Below the pieces are notes generated by a model. That model saw nothing but the letters and a program-made list of their open reading frames with translations, did no database searches and was not told where the DNA came from. 64,000 nucleotides of DNA from Phytohabitans rumicis (GTDB lineage: Bacteria; Actinomycetota; Actinomycetes; Mycobacteriales; Micromonosporaceae), in the NCBI RefSeq assembly GCF_011764445.1, contig NZ_BLPG01000001.1, positions 1 through 64,000 of the forward strand, given 5' to 3'. Positions 32,986 through 41,267 of this stretch are shown here, one piece after another; the stretch's first letter is position 1; each line of letters starts with the position of its first letter. The position numbers and the translations under genes are program-made.

Positions 32986-33876
32986 TCATGCCGCCATGTC
33001 CGGCAGCAGCCCCACCTCGTCGCGGCCGGGCGTCGCGACGATCGCCGTCACGTCTCGCTCCGCCTTGAGGATCTTCAACAACAGCGAAGCACGTTCGTTG
33101 GACACGCCGTGCCCGTCCTCGCGCATCGTGTTGGCGAGGTTATCCCGCGACAGTGACCGGCCCTTGGCGGCGAGGGTCTCGCGGGCCGCCCGCGCCGCCG
33201 GGATCATGTTGGCCACGGTGCGGACGTCCACCGGCGTTGCCCGGCGGCCCGGGTCACCGGCGCCGCCGGGGGCGGGCTGGATCACGCCGCTGTTGCTGCC
33301 CGTAATGGGCGCGGCGGGCCGATTGGCCGGGCCGGTCGCGGACGGCGCGGGGGTGTTCGTCCGCCCGGCGGGGACGGTCCCGGACCGTGCGGGCTCGTCC
33401 CGTCCCGTCTGGCGGACGGTCCCGGGGACGTCCGGGACGGGTGCGGACGTCCGCTGATCGTCCCGGACGGTCGTCCGCTGATCAACTCTCGCGTGGTCGA
33501 TCATGGCGAACAGGAGCTTGATCGACACCAGCATGGAGACCGCCGGCCACCCGGCGAGCGCCTTGCCGATCGGGTCCGCGCCGCCGACCGCAACGTTCGC
33601 GGCGAGGCTCGCGGCGGTGCCGACAACGAGCGCGACCCACGGAATCGGGCCGGTGGGGCGCCCAGCGCGACGCTGCGCCACCAAGTAGAGGCTCGCGACG
33701 ATTTCGAGCCCGTCCACACTGATCGGGAACGCCAACGACTTCCAGCCAAGCTGATCATGATGGAGGGCGAGCTCGCGCATGTGCGAGAAGCTGATCGCGC
33801 CCGCGACGATGGCGAGCCCGCCGACGAACAACGCGGTGAGGATCAACAGGGTCTTGTCGGTCCGAGACTTGGTCAT
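32986..33876 (-). CDS. DUF2637 (SpdB-like) membrane transfer protein
   Basis: 296-residue protein. Four membrane segments lie in the first 125 residues (LLILTALFVGGLAIVAGAI, FPISVDGLEIVASLYLVAQ, VALVVGTAASLAANVAVG, AVSMLVSIKLLFAMIDH). A Thr/Pro/Arg-rich linker follows, and a C-terminal helical DNA-binding-like domain (RETLAAKGRSLSRDNLANTM, LLLKILKAERD). This layout is standard for DUF2637 proteins of actinomycete plasmids and integrative elements, related to spread proteins. ATGA overlap with the upstream small gene. It supports transfer or spreading in mycelium rather than replication. Confidence 0.85.
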   Translation of the reverse strand: MTKSRTDKTLLILTALFVGGLAIVAGAISFSHMRELALHHDQLGWKSLAFPISVDGLEIVASLYLVAQRRAGRPTGPIPWVALVVGTAASLAANVAVGGADPIGKALAGWPAVSMLVSIKLLFAMIDHARVDQRTTVRDDQRTSAPVPDVPGTVRQTGRDEPARSGTVPAGRTNTPAPSATGPANRPAAPITGSNSGVIQPAPGGAGDPGRRATPVDVRTVANMIPAARAARETLAAKGRSLSRDNLANTMREDGHGVSNERASLLLKILKAERDVTAIVATPGRDEVGLLPDMAA

Positions 33877-34253
33877 GGGGTCACCTCCGAGGCGGTAGTG
33901 GCCGACGCGAGCAGCGTCGAGAGGGCATCCAGCACCCGCCGGGCGTTGTCGGCGGGCATGGACAGGTGCATGTCGCCCACCTGCACCCGCAGGTAGGGCT
34001 CACCCGGCCACGGGGCGCACGCCTCGGTCAGCCATGCGGTCCCATCCCGGACGGGCAGCCACTGGCCTGTGGCCAGGTTCAGCGGGACCGGGGCGGACCG
34101 GTGCTCGCCCCCGAGATCGGGCCGGTAGCCGTTTGCTTCGCGGGCCGGATCGGCGGTGCACCGGGACCGGTCGCACCACGGCGGGTGCCGGTCGGCGCGA
34201 CCGGTTGGGGTCGGTTGTAGTTGAGGGTTGGTGTGTTCGTGGGTGCCTGTCAT
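33873..34253 (-). CDS. Small element protein paired with DUF2637
   Basis: 126-residue protein. The N-terminal Pro/Thr-rich region contains HPPWCDRSRCTAD, a possible metal-binding Cys/His cluster. The rest is a compact domain (HRSAPVPLNLATGQWLPV, YLRVQVGDMHLSMPADNARR) ending in a helix. The ATG with AAAGGA upstream is preferred over a longer Pro/Arg-rich frame. It overlaps the DUF2637 start by 4 nt. Similar proteins accompany DUF2637 genes on other actinomycete elements, from memory. Confidence 0.72.
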   Translation of the reverse strand: MTGTHEHTNPQLQPTPTGRADRHPPWCDRSRCTADPAREANGYRPDLGGEHRSAPVPLNLATGQWLPVRDGTAWLTEACAPWPGEPYLRVQVGDMHLSMPADNARRVLDALSTLLASATTASEVTP

Positions 34254-34655
34254 GGCGTGAAGTCCTTTGCTGGCAAGGGTTCGGGGGGCGCCCACCGGGG
34301 CGCCGGGCGCCGGTTGGCCATCGGGAGGCTTGGCCCCGCGAGGCACGCGCCATCGACCCGGCCCGCTCGGCGGGCCAGGAAGGTCAGGGGTTACGGGGAC
34401 CTGCGCACGGCCGGGGCCGCGCGCCGGTGTGAGTGCGCGCGGACCCGCTCGGGATCGCGCCGGTTGGGTCACGGCGCGGCCGGTCGGTCGCCAATGCGCG
34501 GGTGTCGATCAACTCTGGTGCCGTACGCTGGAAACGCGCGAACGGACCGGGGGACGTCGGTGTCGGTCCCCACGGAGCGGGTTGACCGGGGCCGCCTATC
34601 GGATCAAAGCGGTTCGATCCGGGCAGGATTTTGTGGGTTAGTTTTCCGGGTTCGG

Positions 34656-34662
34656 CTTGCCG
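34656..34662. repeat. attR core (cttgccg)
   Basis: Right copy of the 7-bp core. Element DNA (ttagttttccgggttcgg) precedes it and the host regulator's P-loop codons (accccggcggtgcc, minus strand GTAGVG) follow. The same seven bases end the left junction at 3369. Confidence 0.85.
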
Positions 34663-35135
34663 ACCCCGGCGGTGCCGGACACCGACGAGATGACCACGGC
34701 GGTGCGCCGCTCGGGCGGGGTGGCGGCGAGCGCGTCCAGCTCGGCCAGCTCCCGATGCCGGCCGGTGAACCCGGCGACATCCCCGGGCAGGTGCCGCGGC
34801 GCCGGGCGTACCCGATGGGCCGGAACCGCCGGCGGCACAGCGCCCCGCCGACGCTCTTCGACCTGGTCCCGCGCGGTCGCGAGCGCCCGCTGCTCGGCCG
34901 GGGTCGCGCCGAGCAGCCGGATCAGCACGTCGAACCGGTCCGCGGGGGCCAGGCTGGTGCCCGACAGGTACCCACCGACGATGCCGTGCGACCAGCCCGC
35001 CTGCTTGGCCAGCGCCCGGTAGCTGACCCGGTGCGCGCCCGCCACCCGGGCCTGCCGCTGCCGCAGGCCGCGCAGCACCGCCGCCAGCTCCGCCACGGTA
35101 CGCGCCGCCGCCGCGACCGCCGGTACATCGTCCAC
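34656..35135 (-). pseudogene. NB-ARC/TPR transcriptional regulator, 5' part (split by the element)
   Basis: First 160 codons of the regulator whose remainder is at 1248-3362. A GTG start behind GGAAGGAGCAA gives VDDVPAVAAAARTVAELAAV, then an XRE-like HTH (QRQARVAGAHRVSYRALAKQ, AGWSHGIVGGYLSGTSLAP). The NB-ARC entry motif FTGRHRELAELDAL follows, then VVISSVSGTAGVGK, the first P-loop half. As integrated, five or so element-derived codons (PNPEN) and a stop follow. The truncated protein would keep the HTH domain without the ATPase, so it could still bind DNA. Confidence 0.87.
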
Positions 35136-35194
35136 ATTGCTCCTTCCCGGAACCCGCCTCTCATCAAAGCAAGTCCCGGGAAGGGTCGAACACC

Positions 35195-36133
35195 TCACGC
35201 CGCGTCGAGACGCTCCGCCGCACTGTCGAGCAGCTTGCTGGCCTCGTCCTCGGTCAGGTCGCCGCCGAACCGCCAGATGGCGGTCTTGTCCGCCTGAACG
35301 TGCAGGCAGTACTCGCCCTTGGCCGCACCGACCCGCGCCTGGGTGTCGGTAATGACCTGGTACGACTCTGCGCCCTTGTCGAACATCCCGGTGCCGCCGA
35401 CCGGTTCGTCGCACTGGTCGGCGAGGCGCAACTGCACCCAGACGGTCACCAGGCCGCGGTTCAGGTCGTCCGCGGGGGCACCGGACTCCACCCACCGGCA
35501 CTCGAAGCTCTCGAATCCGCGCTCCCCGAGCGGCGTGTCCTCCTCGACACCCTCGTTCACCGCGGTCCGCACCCCCGTGAGGTCCCGGACCTCCTCCTCG
35601 GTGAGCAGGTCGCAGACGTCCTGCGCGGCCACCTTGCCGGCCGGGTCGAGGTCGTCGTCCGCGACCCGGCCCAGCGCCCGCTCGGCGAGATCGGCGCAGG
35701 TCTCCGCCGCCCAGCGGCCGCCGTCGGCCACGTGCCGGCATTGGATGCCCAGGCTGCGGCCCTTGTCCGCGAACACCAGCGTCTTGCCCTCCCCGGTGCC
35801 CGGGTTCCCGTCGAACGCGAGCGTGTCGCGCACCCAGGGCTCGTCCCGCGTGTCCAGCGAGCCGTAGTCCGCGACCAGGTCCAGGGTCCGCGCGGTGCGC
35901 AGCTCCACCACCGCATCGTCGGTCTGCCCGGTACCTTTCCACCGGCAGGTGGTCAGGTCGGTCCCGGTGACCCCCGATTCCTCCACCACCGGCACGCCGA
36001 ACGCCTCCTCCACCTCGTCCTCGGTGAGCAGGTTGCACGGCCAGCCGATGGACTGCTTCTCCTCCTCGCCACACGCGGCCAGCGCGCCCACAAGCGCGAG
36101 CAGGCAGGCCGCCGCGAGCATCCGTCTCACCAT
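35195..36133 (-). CDS. Lipoprotein with two DUF3558-like domains
   Basis: 312-residue exported lipoprotein. The signal peptide MVRRMLAAACLLALVGALAA precedes the lipobox Cys (LAAC-GEEE). Two similar domains follow, each starting with a CNLLTEDEVEEAFGVPV/VCDLLTEEEVRDLTGVRT motif and containing a CRW segment, with paired Cys as in DUF3558 proteins. The ATG behind GGGAGGGTGG is chosen; the longer frame has no signal peptide. It lies 59 nt upstream of the split regulator on the same strand. Function unknown; DUF3558 lipoproteins are common in actinomycete cell envelopes. Confidence 0.78.
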   Translation of the reverse strand: MVRRMLAAACLLALVGALAACGEEEKQSIGWPCNLLTEDEVEEAFGVPVVEESGVTGTDLTTCRWKGTGQTDDAVVELRTARTLDLVADYGSLDTRDEPWVRDTLAFDGNPGTGEGKTLVFADKGRSLGIQCRHVADGGRWAAETCADLAERALGRVADDDLDPAGKVAAQDVCDLLTEEEVRDLTGVRTAVNEGVEEDTPLGERGFESFECRWVESGAPADDLNRGLVTVWVQLRLADQCDEPVGGTGMFDKGAESYQVITDTQARVGAAKGEYCLHVQADKTAIWRFGGDLTEDEASKLLDSAAERLDAA

Positions 36134-36436
36134 CCACCCTCCCGGATCCGCCCCCGCGTTCCCGGAATGATGCCCGCCCTCCCCCGCCCACGCCCCCACC
36201 CCCGGACAAGGTTGGACAACCTTGAACACCCCGCGCCGGGCGCCCGCCTCTCCCCGCCCCCGCGCCGCCCGCGCGCGCCGCCCGCCCGCGCCGCCCGCGC
36301 CACGCCACCCGCGCCGCCCGCCTCTCCGCGTCGATCAAGGGCATACGGCTGTGCTTTGATCTCCGATCCACGACCGTTTGCCCTTGATCGACGCGGAATC
36401 CCTTGATCGACGCCGAGCTCGGCCGTCGGCGCGCCG
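36134..36436. other. Intergenic GC tract and hairpin repeat
   Basis: Contains a low-complexity tract built almost only from C and G (cccgcgccg and variants, about 36250-36325), then the hairpin repeat at 36328-36413. No gene. Confidence 0.5.
36328..36413. repeat. REP-like hairpin repeat, copy 1
   Basis: GCGTCGATCAAGGGCA and TGCCCTTGATCGACGC form a 16-bp perfect stem around about 35 nt, followed by a further half-unit cccttgatcgacgc. A near-identical copy in the opposite orientation is at 37285-37368. It looks like an intergenic repeat family (REP/MITE-like). Confidence 0.75.
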
Positions 36437-36688
36437 CTAGCTGGGCTTGCGGCGGGCGGCGCGCCAGGCGCGGATGCCGAGGACGCCGACGGCGGTGCCG
36501 ATGGCCAGTGACGCGCCGATCAGCAGCGCGTGTACCCACAGGAAGCTGGTCGGGGTGCCGTCGCCGACCCGGCCGGTGGACCAGGAGCGGCCGTCCTTCC
36601 AGATGGCCAGGGCGAACCGTGGCCAGATGACCCAGGTCCACACGCCGACGCCGGTCAGGAAGGCGGCCCAGCCGCGCGAGATGGTCAT
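36437..36688 (-). CDS. SCO4848-like small membrane protein
   Basis: 83-residue protein with two membrane spans: residues 3-27 (TISRGWAAFLTGVGVWTWVI) and 50-72 (VHALLIGASLAIGTAVGVLG). The WKDGRSWS segment lies between them. Pattern and length match the conserved actinomycete SCO4848 family. Function unknown. It is followed on the same strand by nothing in close coupling; a lipoprotein gene lies 7 nt upstream. Confidence 0.85.
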   Translation of the reverse strand: MTISRGWAAFLTGVGVWTWVIWPRFALAIWKDGRSWSTGRVGDGTPTSFLWVHALLIGASLAIGTAVGVLGIRAWRAARRKPS

Positions 36689-36695
36689 GGTGCCC

Positions 36696-37229
36696 CTACT
36701 GGATGTTCTTCAGCACGTACCCGGCTTTCGGGCACTCCCGCTTCAGGGTGACCTCCGCCGGCGCGGTCAACGCCGCCAGGGTGTTGAACTCCGCGAACGT
36801 GGTGAACGTCGCCGCCTTCGCCGCCGACGCGGAGAGGCTGGTGAGCGCGTCCTTCAAGACGGGGTCGGCGACCTTGCCGGCGGTGTCCGCGAAGGTCGCC
36901 GAGGTGCTGGTGAGGAGCGGTTCCAGCGCCGCGAGCGCCTGGGCGACGCCGGCCTTGTCGCCGCTGCGCTCGGCCGCGACGCCGGCCCGGATGTGCTCCT
37001 GCGACAGCTCGTCGAGGTTCCGGTACATCAGGTCGGCCGTCTCGCAGGCCACCGCCGGGGTGAACACGCCCTCAAGGTCCATCTCGGTGCCGTCGAGCGG
37101 CTCGCCCGCGGTCGTCGCGGGGGCGGCGGGCGCCGGTGTGGTGGGGTCCGCGGCCGGGCTCCGCGCCGGGTCGGAGCAGGAGGCGGCGAAGACGAGGCAG
37201 GCCAGGGTGAGGGCAAGGGTGCGTCGCAT
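36696..37229 (-). CDS. Small lipoprotein, unknown
   Basis: 177 residues. The signal peptide MRRTLALTLACLVFAAS leads to lipobox AASC. A Pro/Ala/Thr-rich linker follows, then a helical domain (TADLMYRNLDELSQEHIRAG, VAQALAALEPLLTSTSATFA) with two Cys. Probably anchored outside the membrane. With the SCO4848-like gene it sits between the two inverted REP-like repeats. Confidence 0.78.
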   Translation of the reverse strand: MRRTLALTLACLVFAASCSDPARSPAADPTTPAPAAPATTAGEPLDGTEMDLEGVFTPAVACETADLMYRNLDELSQEHIRAGVAAERSGDKAGVAQALAALEPLLTSTSATFADTAGKVADPVLKDALTSLSASAAKAATFTTFAEFNTLAALTAPAEVTLKRECPKAGYVLKNIQ

Positions 37230-37601
37230 GAGGCTCTTTCCGTGTGAGGGTGCCCCGCGACTCTAGATGATCTATTCGAGGGGGATCGATCAAGGGATTC
37301 CGCGTCGATCAAGGGCAAAGGGTCGTGGATCGGAGATCAAAGCACGGCCGTTCGCCCTTGATCGACGAGAAGAGGGGCGGCGACAAGAGGGGCGGCGAGG
37401 AGAGGGGGCGGCGCGGTGGCGCGGGACACACGCGCTGGGGCGTCCTAGGAGGCTAGGTCAAGGGAGGGAACCATAGCTAGGGCGGATCACTGTCATGTCG
37501 AGGAAAGAATTCCGTAACACAAGTGAGGGCTGTTTCACTCGCAGCACCCCACCGGGGGCCCAGCCCGAGCGGGCTGACGTGACCTCCCCCTGGAGTGATC
37601 C
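37230..37601. other. Intergenic region before the ABC importer
   Basis: Holds the second hairpin repeat (37285-37368), a purine-rich aggggcggcg tract and, near 37450-37600, the presumed promoter of the importer operon. No gene seen. Confidence 0.45.
37285..37368. repeat. REP-like hairpin repeat, copy 2 (inverted)
   Basis: Reverse complement of the repeat at 36328-36413 with a few substitutions, including the inner gtcgtggatcggagatcaaa segment. The two copies flank the SCO4848-like and lipoprotein genes. Confidence 0.75.
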
Positions 37602-38750
37602 ATGAACCGACACATGAGATTGCGCGCGCTCGGCGCGCTTGTTGCGGTGAGCACGGCCCTGCTGGCGGGCTGCTCGTCCGCGGACTCCTCGACGGAGGGT
37701 ACGGCCAGCGGCTCGACGAACTCCGCGGCCGCGGCGGCGCTGACCGCCGCGTACCAGGGAGTCACCGGCACGCCCCCGACGGTCGCCACGAAGCCCAAGT
37801 CCGGCGTCAACCTGTGGGTGGTGTCCTGCGGGCAGCAGGTGCCGTCCTGCGCCACCCCGGTCGCGGCGGTGCAGGAGGCCGCGAAGGCGCTCGGTTGGGA
37901 GAGCAAGATGTGCGACGGCCAGCTCAACCCCGGCGGGTGGGGCAACTGCATCCGCCAAGCCGCCAGCGCCAAGGCCGACATCATCATCCCGGTCGGGATC
38001 GACTGCGTGTCGGTGCAGGCGCCGATGCAGGAGGCGGTCGCCGCCGGCTCGAAGATCATCGGCGGCGGGGGCGCCGACTGCGACGCCGCCGGCGGCCAGA
38101 AGCTGATGGCCAGCGAACGGCTGCAACTGGACAAGGTCTCGATCAAGGACTACTGGAAGCTCAACGGCAAGTTGCAGGCGCAGTGGCTGATCGGCCGCAC
38201 CGGCGGCAGCGCCAAGGTGCTCCTGCTGACCTTCACCGACCCGCTGTGGGGCCCGTGGATCACCGAGGGCTTCAAGGAGGAGTTGGCGACCTGCTCCGGC
38301 TGCTCGATCGCGACCACCCTGGAGATCTCCAACAACGACATGGCCGGCAACGCCATGGCCCAGAAGTTCTCCACCGCGCTGCTGCAGAACACCGCGGTCA
38401 ACGCCATCTCGATCCCGGTCGGCGGCTGGATGCAGGCGGGGCTGTCGCAGTCCATCCAGTCCTCCGGGCGGGCCACCCAACTGTCGGTCTCCAGCGGGTT
38501 CGGCGACGCCTCCACAATGGACCTGATCCGCACCGCCGGCTTCGCGTTCGGCGCCCTCGGGTACGCGTCGGCGTGGGGCGCCTACGGCTCGGTGGACACC
38601 GCGATCCGGGTGCTGAACGGCGAGACGCCGCAGGTGCAGGGCGACGGTTTCCAGATGGTCGACAAGGACCACAACCTGCCGGCATCCGGGGACTACGAGG
38701 GCGGTGTCGACTTCAAGGCGGCGTACCGCAAGCTCTGGGGACTCGGCTGA
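37602..38750 (+). CDS. Sugar-type ABC transporter substrate-binding lipoprotein
   Basis: 382-residue lipoprotein. Signal peptide with lipobox LLAGC near residue 24, then a Ser/Thr-rich linker and a type I periplasmic-binding fold (VNLWVVSCGQQVPSCATPV, ADIIIPVGIDCVSVQAPMQE, AKVLLLTFTDPLWGPWI). The Cys content is unusual for the family. It is the first gene of an SBP-ATPase-permease operon of the ribose/xylose (CUT2) type; the ligand may be a sugar or, given the catabolic cluster downstream, another small molecule. Confidence 0.9.
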   Translation: MNRHMRLRALGALVAVSTALLAGCSSADSSTEGTASGSTNSAAAAALTAAYQGVTGTPPTVATKPKSGVNLWVVSCGQQVPSCATPVAAVQEAAKALGWESKMCDGQLNPGGWGNCIRQAASAKADIIIPVGIDCVSVQAPMQEAVAAGSKIIGGGGADCDAAGGQKLMASERLQLDKVSIKDYWKLNGKLQAQWLIGRTGGSAKVLLLTFTDPLWGPWITEGFKEELATCSGCSIATTLEISNNDMAGNAMAQKFSTALLQNTAVNAISIPVGGWMQAGLSQSIQSSGRATQLSVSSGFGDASTMDLIRTAGFAFGALGYASAWGAYGSVDTAIRVLNGETPQVQGDGFQMVDKDHNLPASGDYEGGVDFKAAYRKLWGLG

Positions 38751-38751
38751 G

Positions 38752-40296
38752 ATGTCCGGGGACGTGCTGGTCCGGCTGACCGGGCTGTCGAAGTCCTTCG
38801 GTCCCACCAGGGCGTTGGACGGTGCCGAGCTCGCCCTGCGCGGCGGCACCGTGCACGCCCTGCTGGGCGGCAACGGGTCGGGCAAGTCCACCGCGATCAA
38901 GATCCTGGCCGGGGTCTACCCGGCGGACGCGGGCACCATCCACGTCGGTACCGCCGAATGGGCCGCGGACGGCTGGTCCGCCGCGGCCGCCCGGCACGCG
39001 GGGCTCCGCTTCGTACACCAGGATCTCGGCCTGTTCGACTCGCTGTCGATCGCGGAGAACTTCGCCCTGGACGGCGGCTACCCGACGACCAGGCTGGGGT
39101 CGGTGCGCTGGCGGCAGCTCGACCGCCGGGTGGCCGCGCTGCTCGACCGCTTCGAGATCGCCGCCACCCCGGGTACGCCGGTGGGCGGCCTGCGTCCGGC
39201 CCAGCGCACCATGGTCGCGATCGCGCGCGCCCTGCAGGACCAGGAATCCGAGAGCGCCGTCCTGGTGCTCGACGAGCCGACCGCGACGCTCCCGGCGCAC
39301 GAGTCGGAACTGCTCCTGGCGGCGATCCGGCGCCGGGCCGAGCTAGGCCAGACCATCCTGCTGGTCAGCCACCGCATGCCGGAGGTGCTCGCCACCGCCC
39401 ACGACTTCACCGTGTTCCGCGATGGGCGCACGGTGGCCACCCTGGTGGCGGCCGAGCCGACCGAGCAGCGGCTGATCGCCCTGATGACCGGCCAGGAGAT
39501 CGCTGCCACGGCGCCGGACCCGCAGGTCTGCGCGGCGCAGCACGACGGCGCCGCCGCGCTGCGGGTCACCGACCTGGCGGCCGGCCCGCTGCGGGGCGTG
39601 TCGCTCACCGTGGCGCCCGGCGAGATCGTCGGCGTCACCGGCCTGGTCGGCAGCGGGCGGTCGTCGCTGCTGCGTACGGTCTTCGGGCTGCACCCGCCGC
39701 GCGCCGGCGACATCTGGATCGACGGCCGGCGCCAGCGCGGCACCGAGGACGTCCGGGCCCGGATGGCGCAGGGCGTGGCGTACGTGGCTGAGGACCGGGT
39801 CGCGGAGTCGTCGTTCGCCGAGCTGACCGTCCGGGAGAACCTGTCCGCGTCGGTGCTGCGCATGTTCTGGCGGCCGCGCGGCATGGCCACCGCCGACGAG
39901 CGGGACAGCGCCGAGGCCCTGGTACGCCGGCACCGGGTCAAGGCCGGATCGGTGGAGAGCGCCTTCTCCGCGCTGTCCGGCGGCAACCAGCAGAAGGCGA
40001 TCCTCGCCCGGTGGCTGCGCCGCGAGCCCCGCCTGCTGTTGCTGGACGAGCCGACCCAGGGCGTCGACATCATGTCCCGCGCCGACATCTACCGCACGAT
40101 CCGCCGGTCGGTGTCCACCGGGTGCGGGGTGGTCGTCGCCTCGTCCGACTTCCTGGAGCTGAGCACGCTCTGCGACCGGGTCGTGGTGCTGGCCGGCGGG
40201 CGGATCGCCGCCGAACTGCGCGGGGAGCGGCTCACCCCGGAGCACCTGACCGCCGCCACCCAGTCCTCGGTCCTGTCGACAGGAGTCCCGTCATGA
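38752..40296 (+). CDS. Sugar-type ABC transporter ATPase with two NBDs
   Basis: 514 residues, RbsA/MglA architecture. NBD1: Walker A GGNGSGKST (about 38-46), signature GGLRPAQR (degenerate), Walker B LVLDEPTATL. NBD2: degenerate P-loop GLVGSGRSS as usual in this family, signature LSGGNQQK, Walker B LLLLDEPTQGVD. The ATG is one nt after the SBP stop. It energizes import through the permease encoded next, whose start overlaps its stop. Confidence 0.93.
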   Translation: MSGDVLVRLTGLSKSFGPTRALDGAELALRGGTVHALLGGNGSGKSTAIKILAGVYPADAGTIHVGTAEWAADGWSAAAARHAGLRFVHQDLGLFDSLSIAENFALDGGYPTTRLGSVRWRQLDRRVAALLDRFEIAATPGTPVGGLRPAQRTMVAIARALQDQESESAVLVLDEPTATLPAHESELLLAAIRRRAELGQTILLVSHRMPEVLATAHDFTVFRDGRTVATLVAAEPTEQRLIALMTGQEIAATAPDPQVCAAQHDGAAALRVTDLAAGPLRGVSLTVAPGEIVGVTGLVGSGRSSLLRTVFGLHPPRAGDIWIDGRRQRGTEDVRARMAQGVAYVAEDRVAESSFAELTVRENLSASVLRMFWRPRGMATADERDSAEALVRRHRVKAGSVESAFSALSGGNQQKAILARWLRREPRLLLLDEPTQGVDIMSRADIYRTIRRSVSTGCGVVVASSDFLELSTLCDRVVVLAGGRIAAELRGERLTPEHLTAATQSSVLSTGVPS

Positions 40297-41267
40297 CGCA
40301 AAGCCGGCTCAACCCGCGGGCCCTGGCCGAGAGCTACGCGCTGCTGGCGCTGCTGGTCGTCCTGGGCGCGTTCTTCGCGGTGCTGCCCAGCAGCCGCGAC
40401 GTGTTCCTGTCGATGCCGAACCTGTCGGTGCTGCTGGGCAACCAGGCCACGGTGGCGCTGCTGGCGCTGGCCGCGATCATCCCGCTGGTCAGCGGCTACT
40501 TCGACTTCTCGCTCGGCGCCAACGCGGCCACCGCGACCGTGCTGTGCGCCGGGCTGATGTCCCGCCACGGCGTACCGCTCGCCCTGGCCTGCGTGCTGTG
40601 CGTGCTGCTCGGCGCCGTCATCGGGCTGGTGAACGGCGTCCTGGTGACCCGCTACCGGCTCAGCTCGTTCGTCACCACGCTCGCCGCCGCCACCCTGCTC
40701 GGCGGGATCATCCAGTGGTACACCGGCGGCCAGACCATCCTCGCCGGCATCTCCCCCGGGCTGGTGCGGTTCGGCTCGGCCACCCTGTTCGGCATCCCGC
40801 GGGTGGTGTACGTGGTGCTGCTGGTCGCCGCGCTGCTGTGGTACCTGCTGGCGCAGACCCCGTACGGCCGTTCGCTGTACGCGATCGGCGCCAACCCGCG
40901 CGCGGCGACGCTGGTCGGCATCCGCTCCGACCGGTACGTCACGGTCTCCTTCGTGCTGGCCGGGACGATCGCCGCCGTGGTCGGCATCCTGCAACTGGCC
41001 CGCACCGGCAGCGCGACCGCGGACAGCGGCACCAGCCTGCTCTTCCCGGCCCTGGCGGCGGCGTTCCTCGGCGCGACCGCCGTCCGCCCGGGCTTCTTCA
41101 ACGTGATCGGGACGCTGATCGGGGTGCTGTTCGTCTCGGTGGCGGTCAGCGGGCTGACCCTGGCCGGCGCCCAGGCGTGGGTCAGCCCGGTCTTCAACGG
41201 CGCCGCGCTGCTGGCGGCGGTCGGCCTGTCCACCTACCTGGGCCGCCACCGCGGCCGAGCTGGCTAG
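40293..41267 (+). CDS. Sugar-type ABC transporter permease
   Basis: 324-residue membrane protein (BPD_transp_2 type) with about eight to ten spans, for example YALLALLVVLGAFFAVLPS and VALLALAAIIPLVSGYFDFS; the motif GYFDFSLGANAA is conserved in this family. ATGA overlap with the ATPase gene and AGGAG upstream. Its end overlaps the convergent LysR gene by 4 nt. Confidence 0.92.
   Translation: MTQSRLNPRALAESYALLALLVVLGAFFAVLPSSRDVFLSMPNLSVLLGNQATVALLALAAIIPLVSGYFDFSLGANAATATVLCAGLMSRHGVPLALACVLCVLLGAVIGLVNGVLVTRYRLSSFVTTLAAATLLGGIIQWYTGGQTILAGISPGLVRFGSATLFGIPRVVYVVLLVAALLWYLLAQTPYGRSLYAIGANPRAATLVGIRSDRYVTVSFVLAGTIAAVVGILQLARTGSATADSGTSLLFPALAAAFLGATAVRPGFFNVIGTLIGVLFVSVAVSGLTLAGAQAWVSPVFNGAALLAAVGLSTYLGRHRGRAG

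Larger units (their letters stand above)
3363..34662. mobile_element. 31.3-kb integrative mobilizable element (serine recombinase, MobC/relaxase) in an NB-ARC regulator gene
   Basis: Boundaries come from reconstructing the target. Minus-strand sequence right of the element encodes GTAGVGK and left of it TALVVHW; joined at the shared 7-bp core they give GTAGVGKTALVVHW, an intact Walker A region. The left end encodes a large serine recombinase and the middle MobC and a relaxase with a candidate oriT. The right end encodes SpdB-like DUF2637 and partner proteins. No FtsK/TraB or T4SS genes were seen, so it is an IME rather than a self-transmissible ICE. Cargo includes a retron-type RT with DUF3800, RHIM-motif proteins, many XRE regulators and a kinase-dehydrogenase-aminotransferase-Nudix operon. 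Internal duplications and remnants suggest two fused related elements. Confidence 0.88.

Noticed and set aside
34700-36250. Interpretation of the two regulator pieces as separate genes
   Set aside because: The halves share one frame when joined at the core repeat and give a complete HTH-NB-ARC-TPR protein.
34638-36641. A 667-codon minus-strand frame spanning regulator and lipoprotein
   Set aside because: Only its last 165 codons have a ribosome-binding site and regulator domains; the upstream part is antisense-type shadow across the lipoprotein gene.
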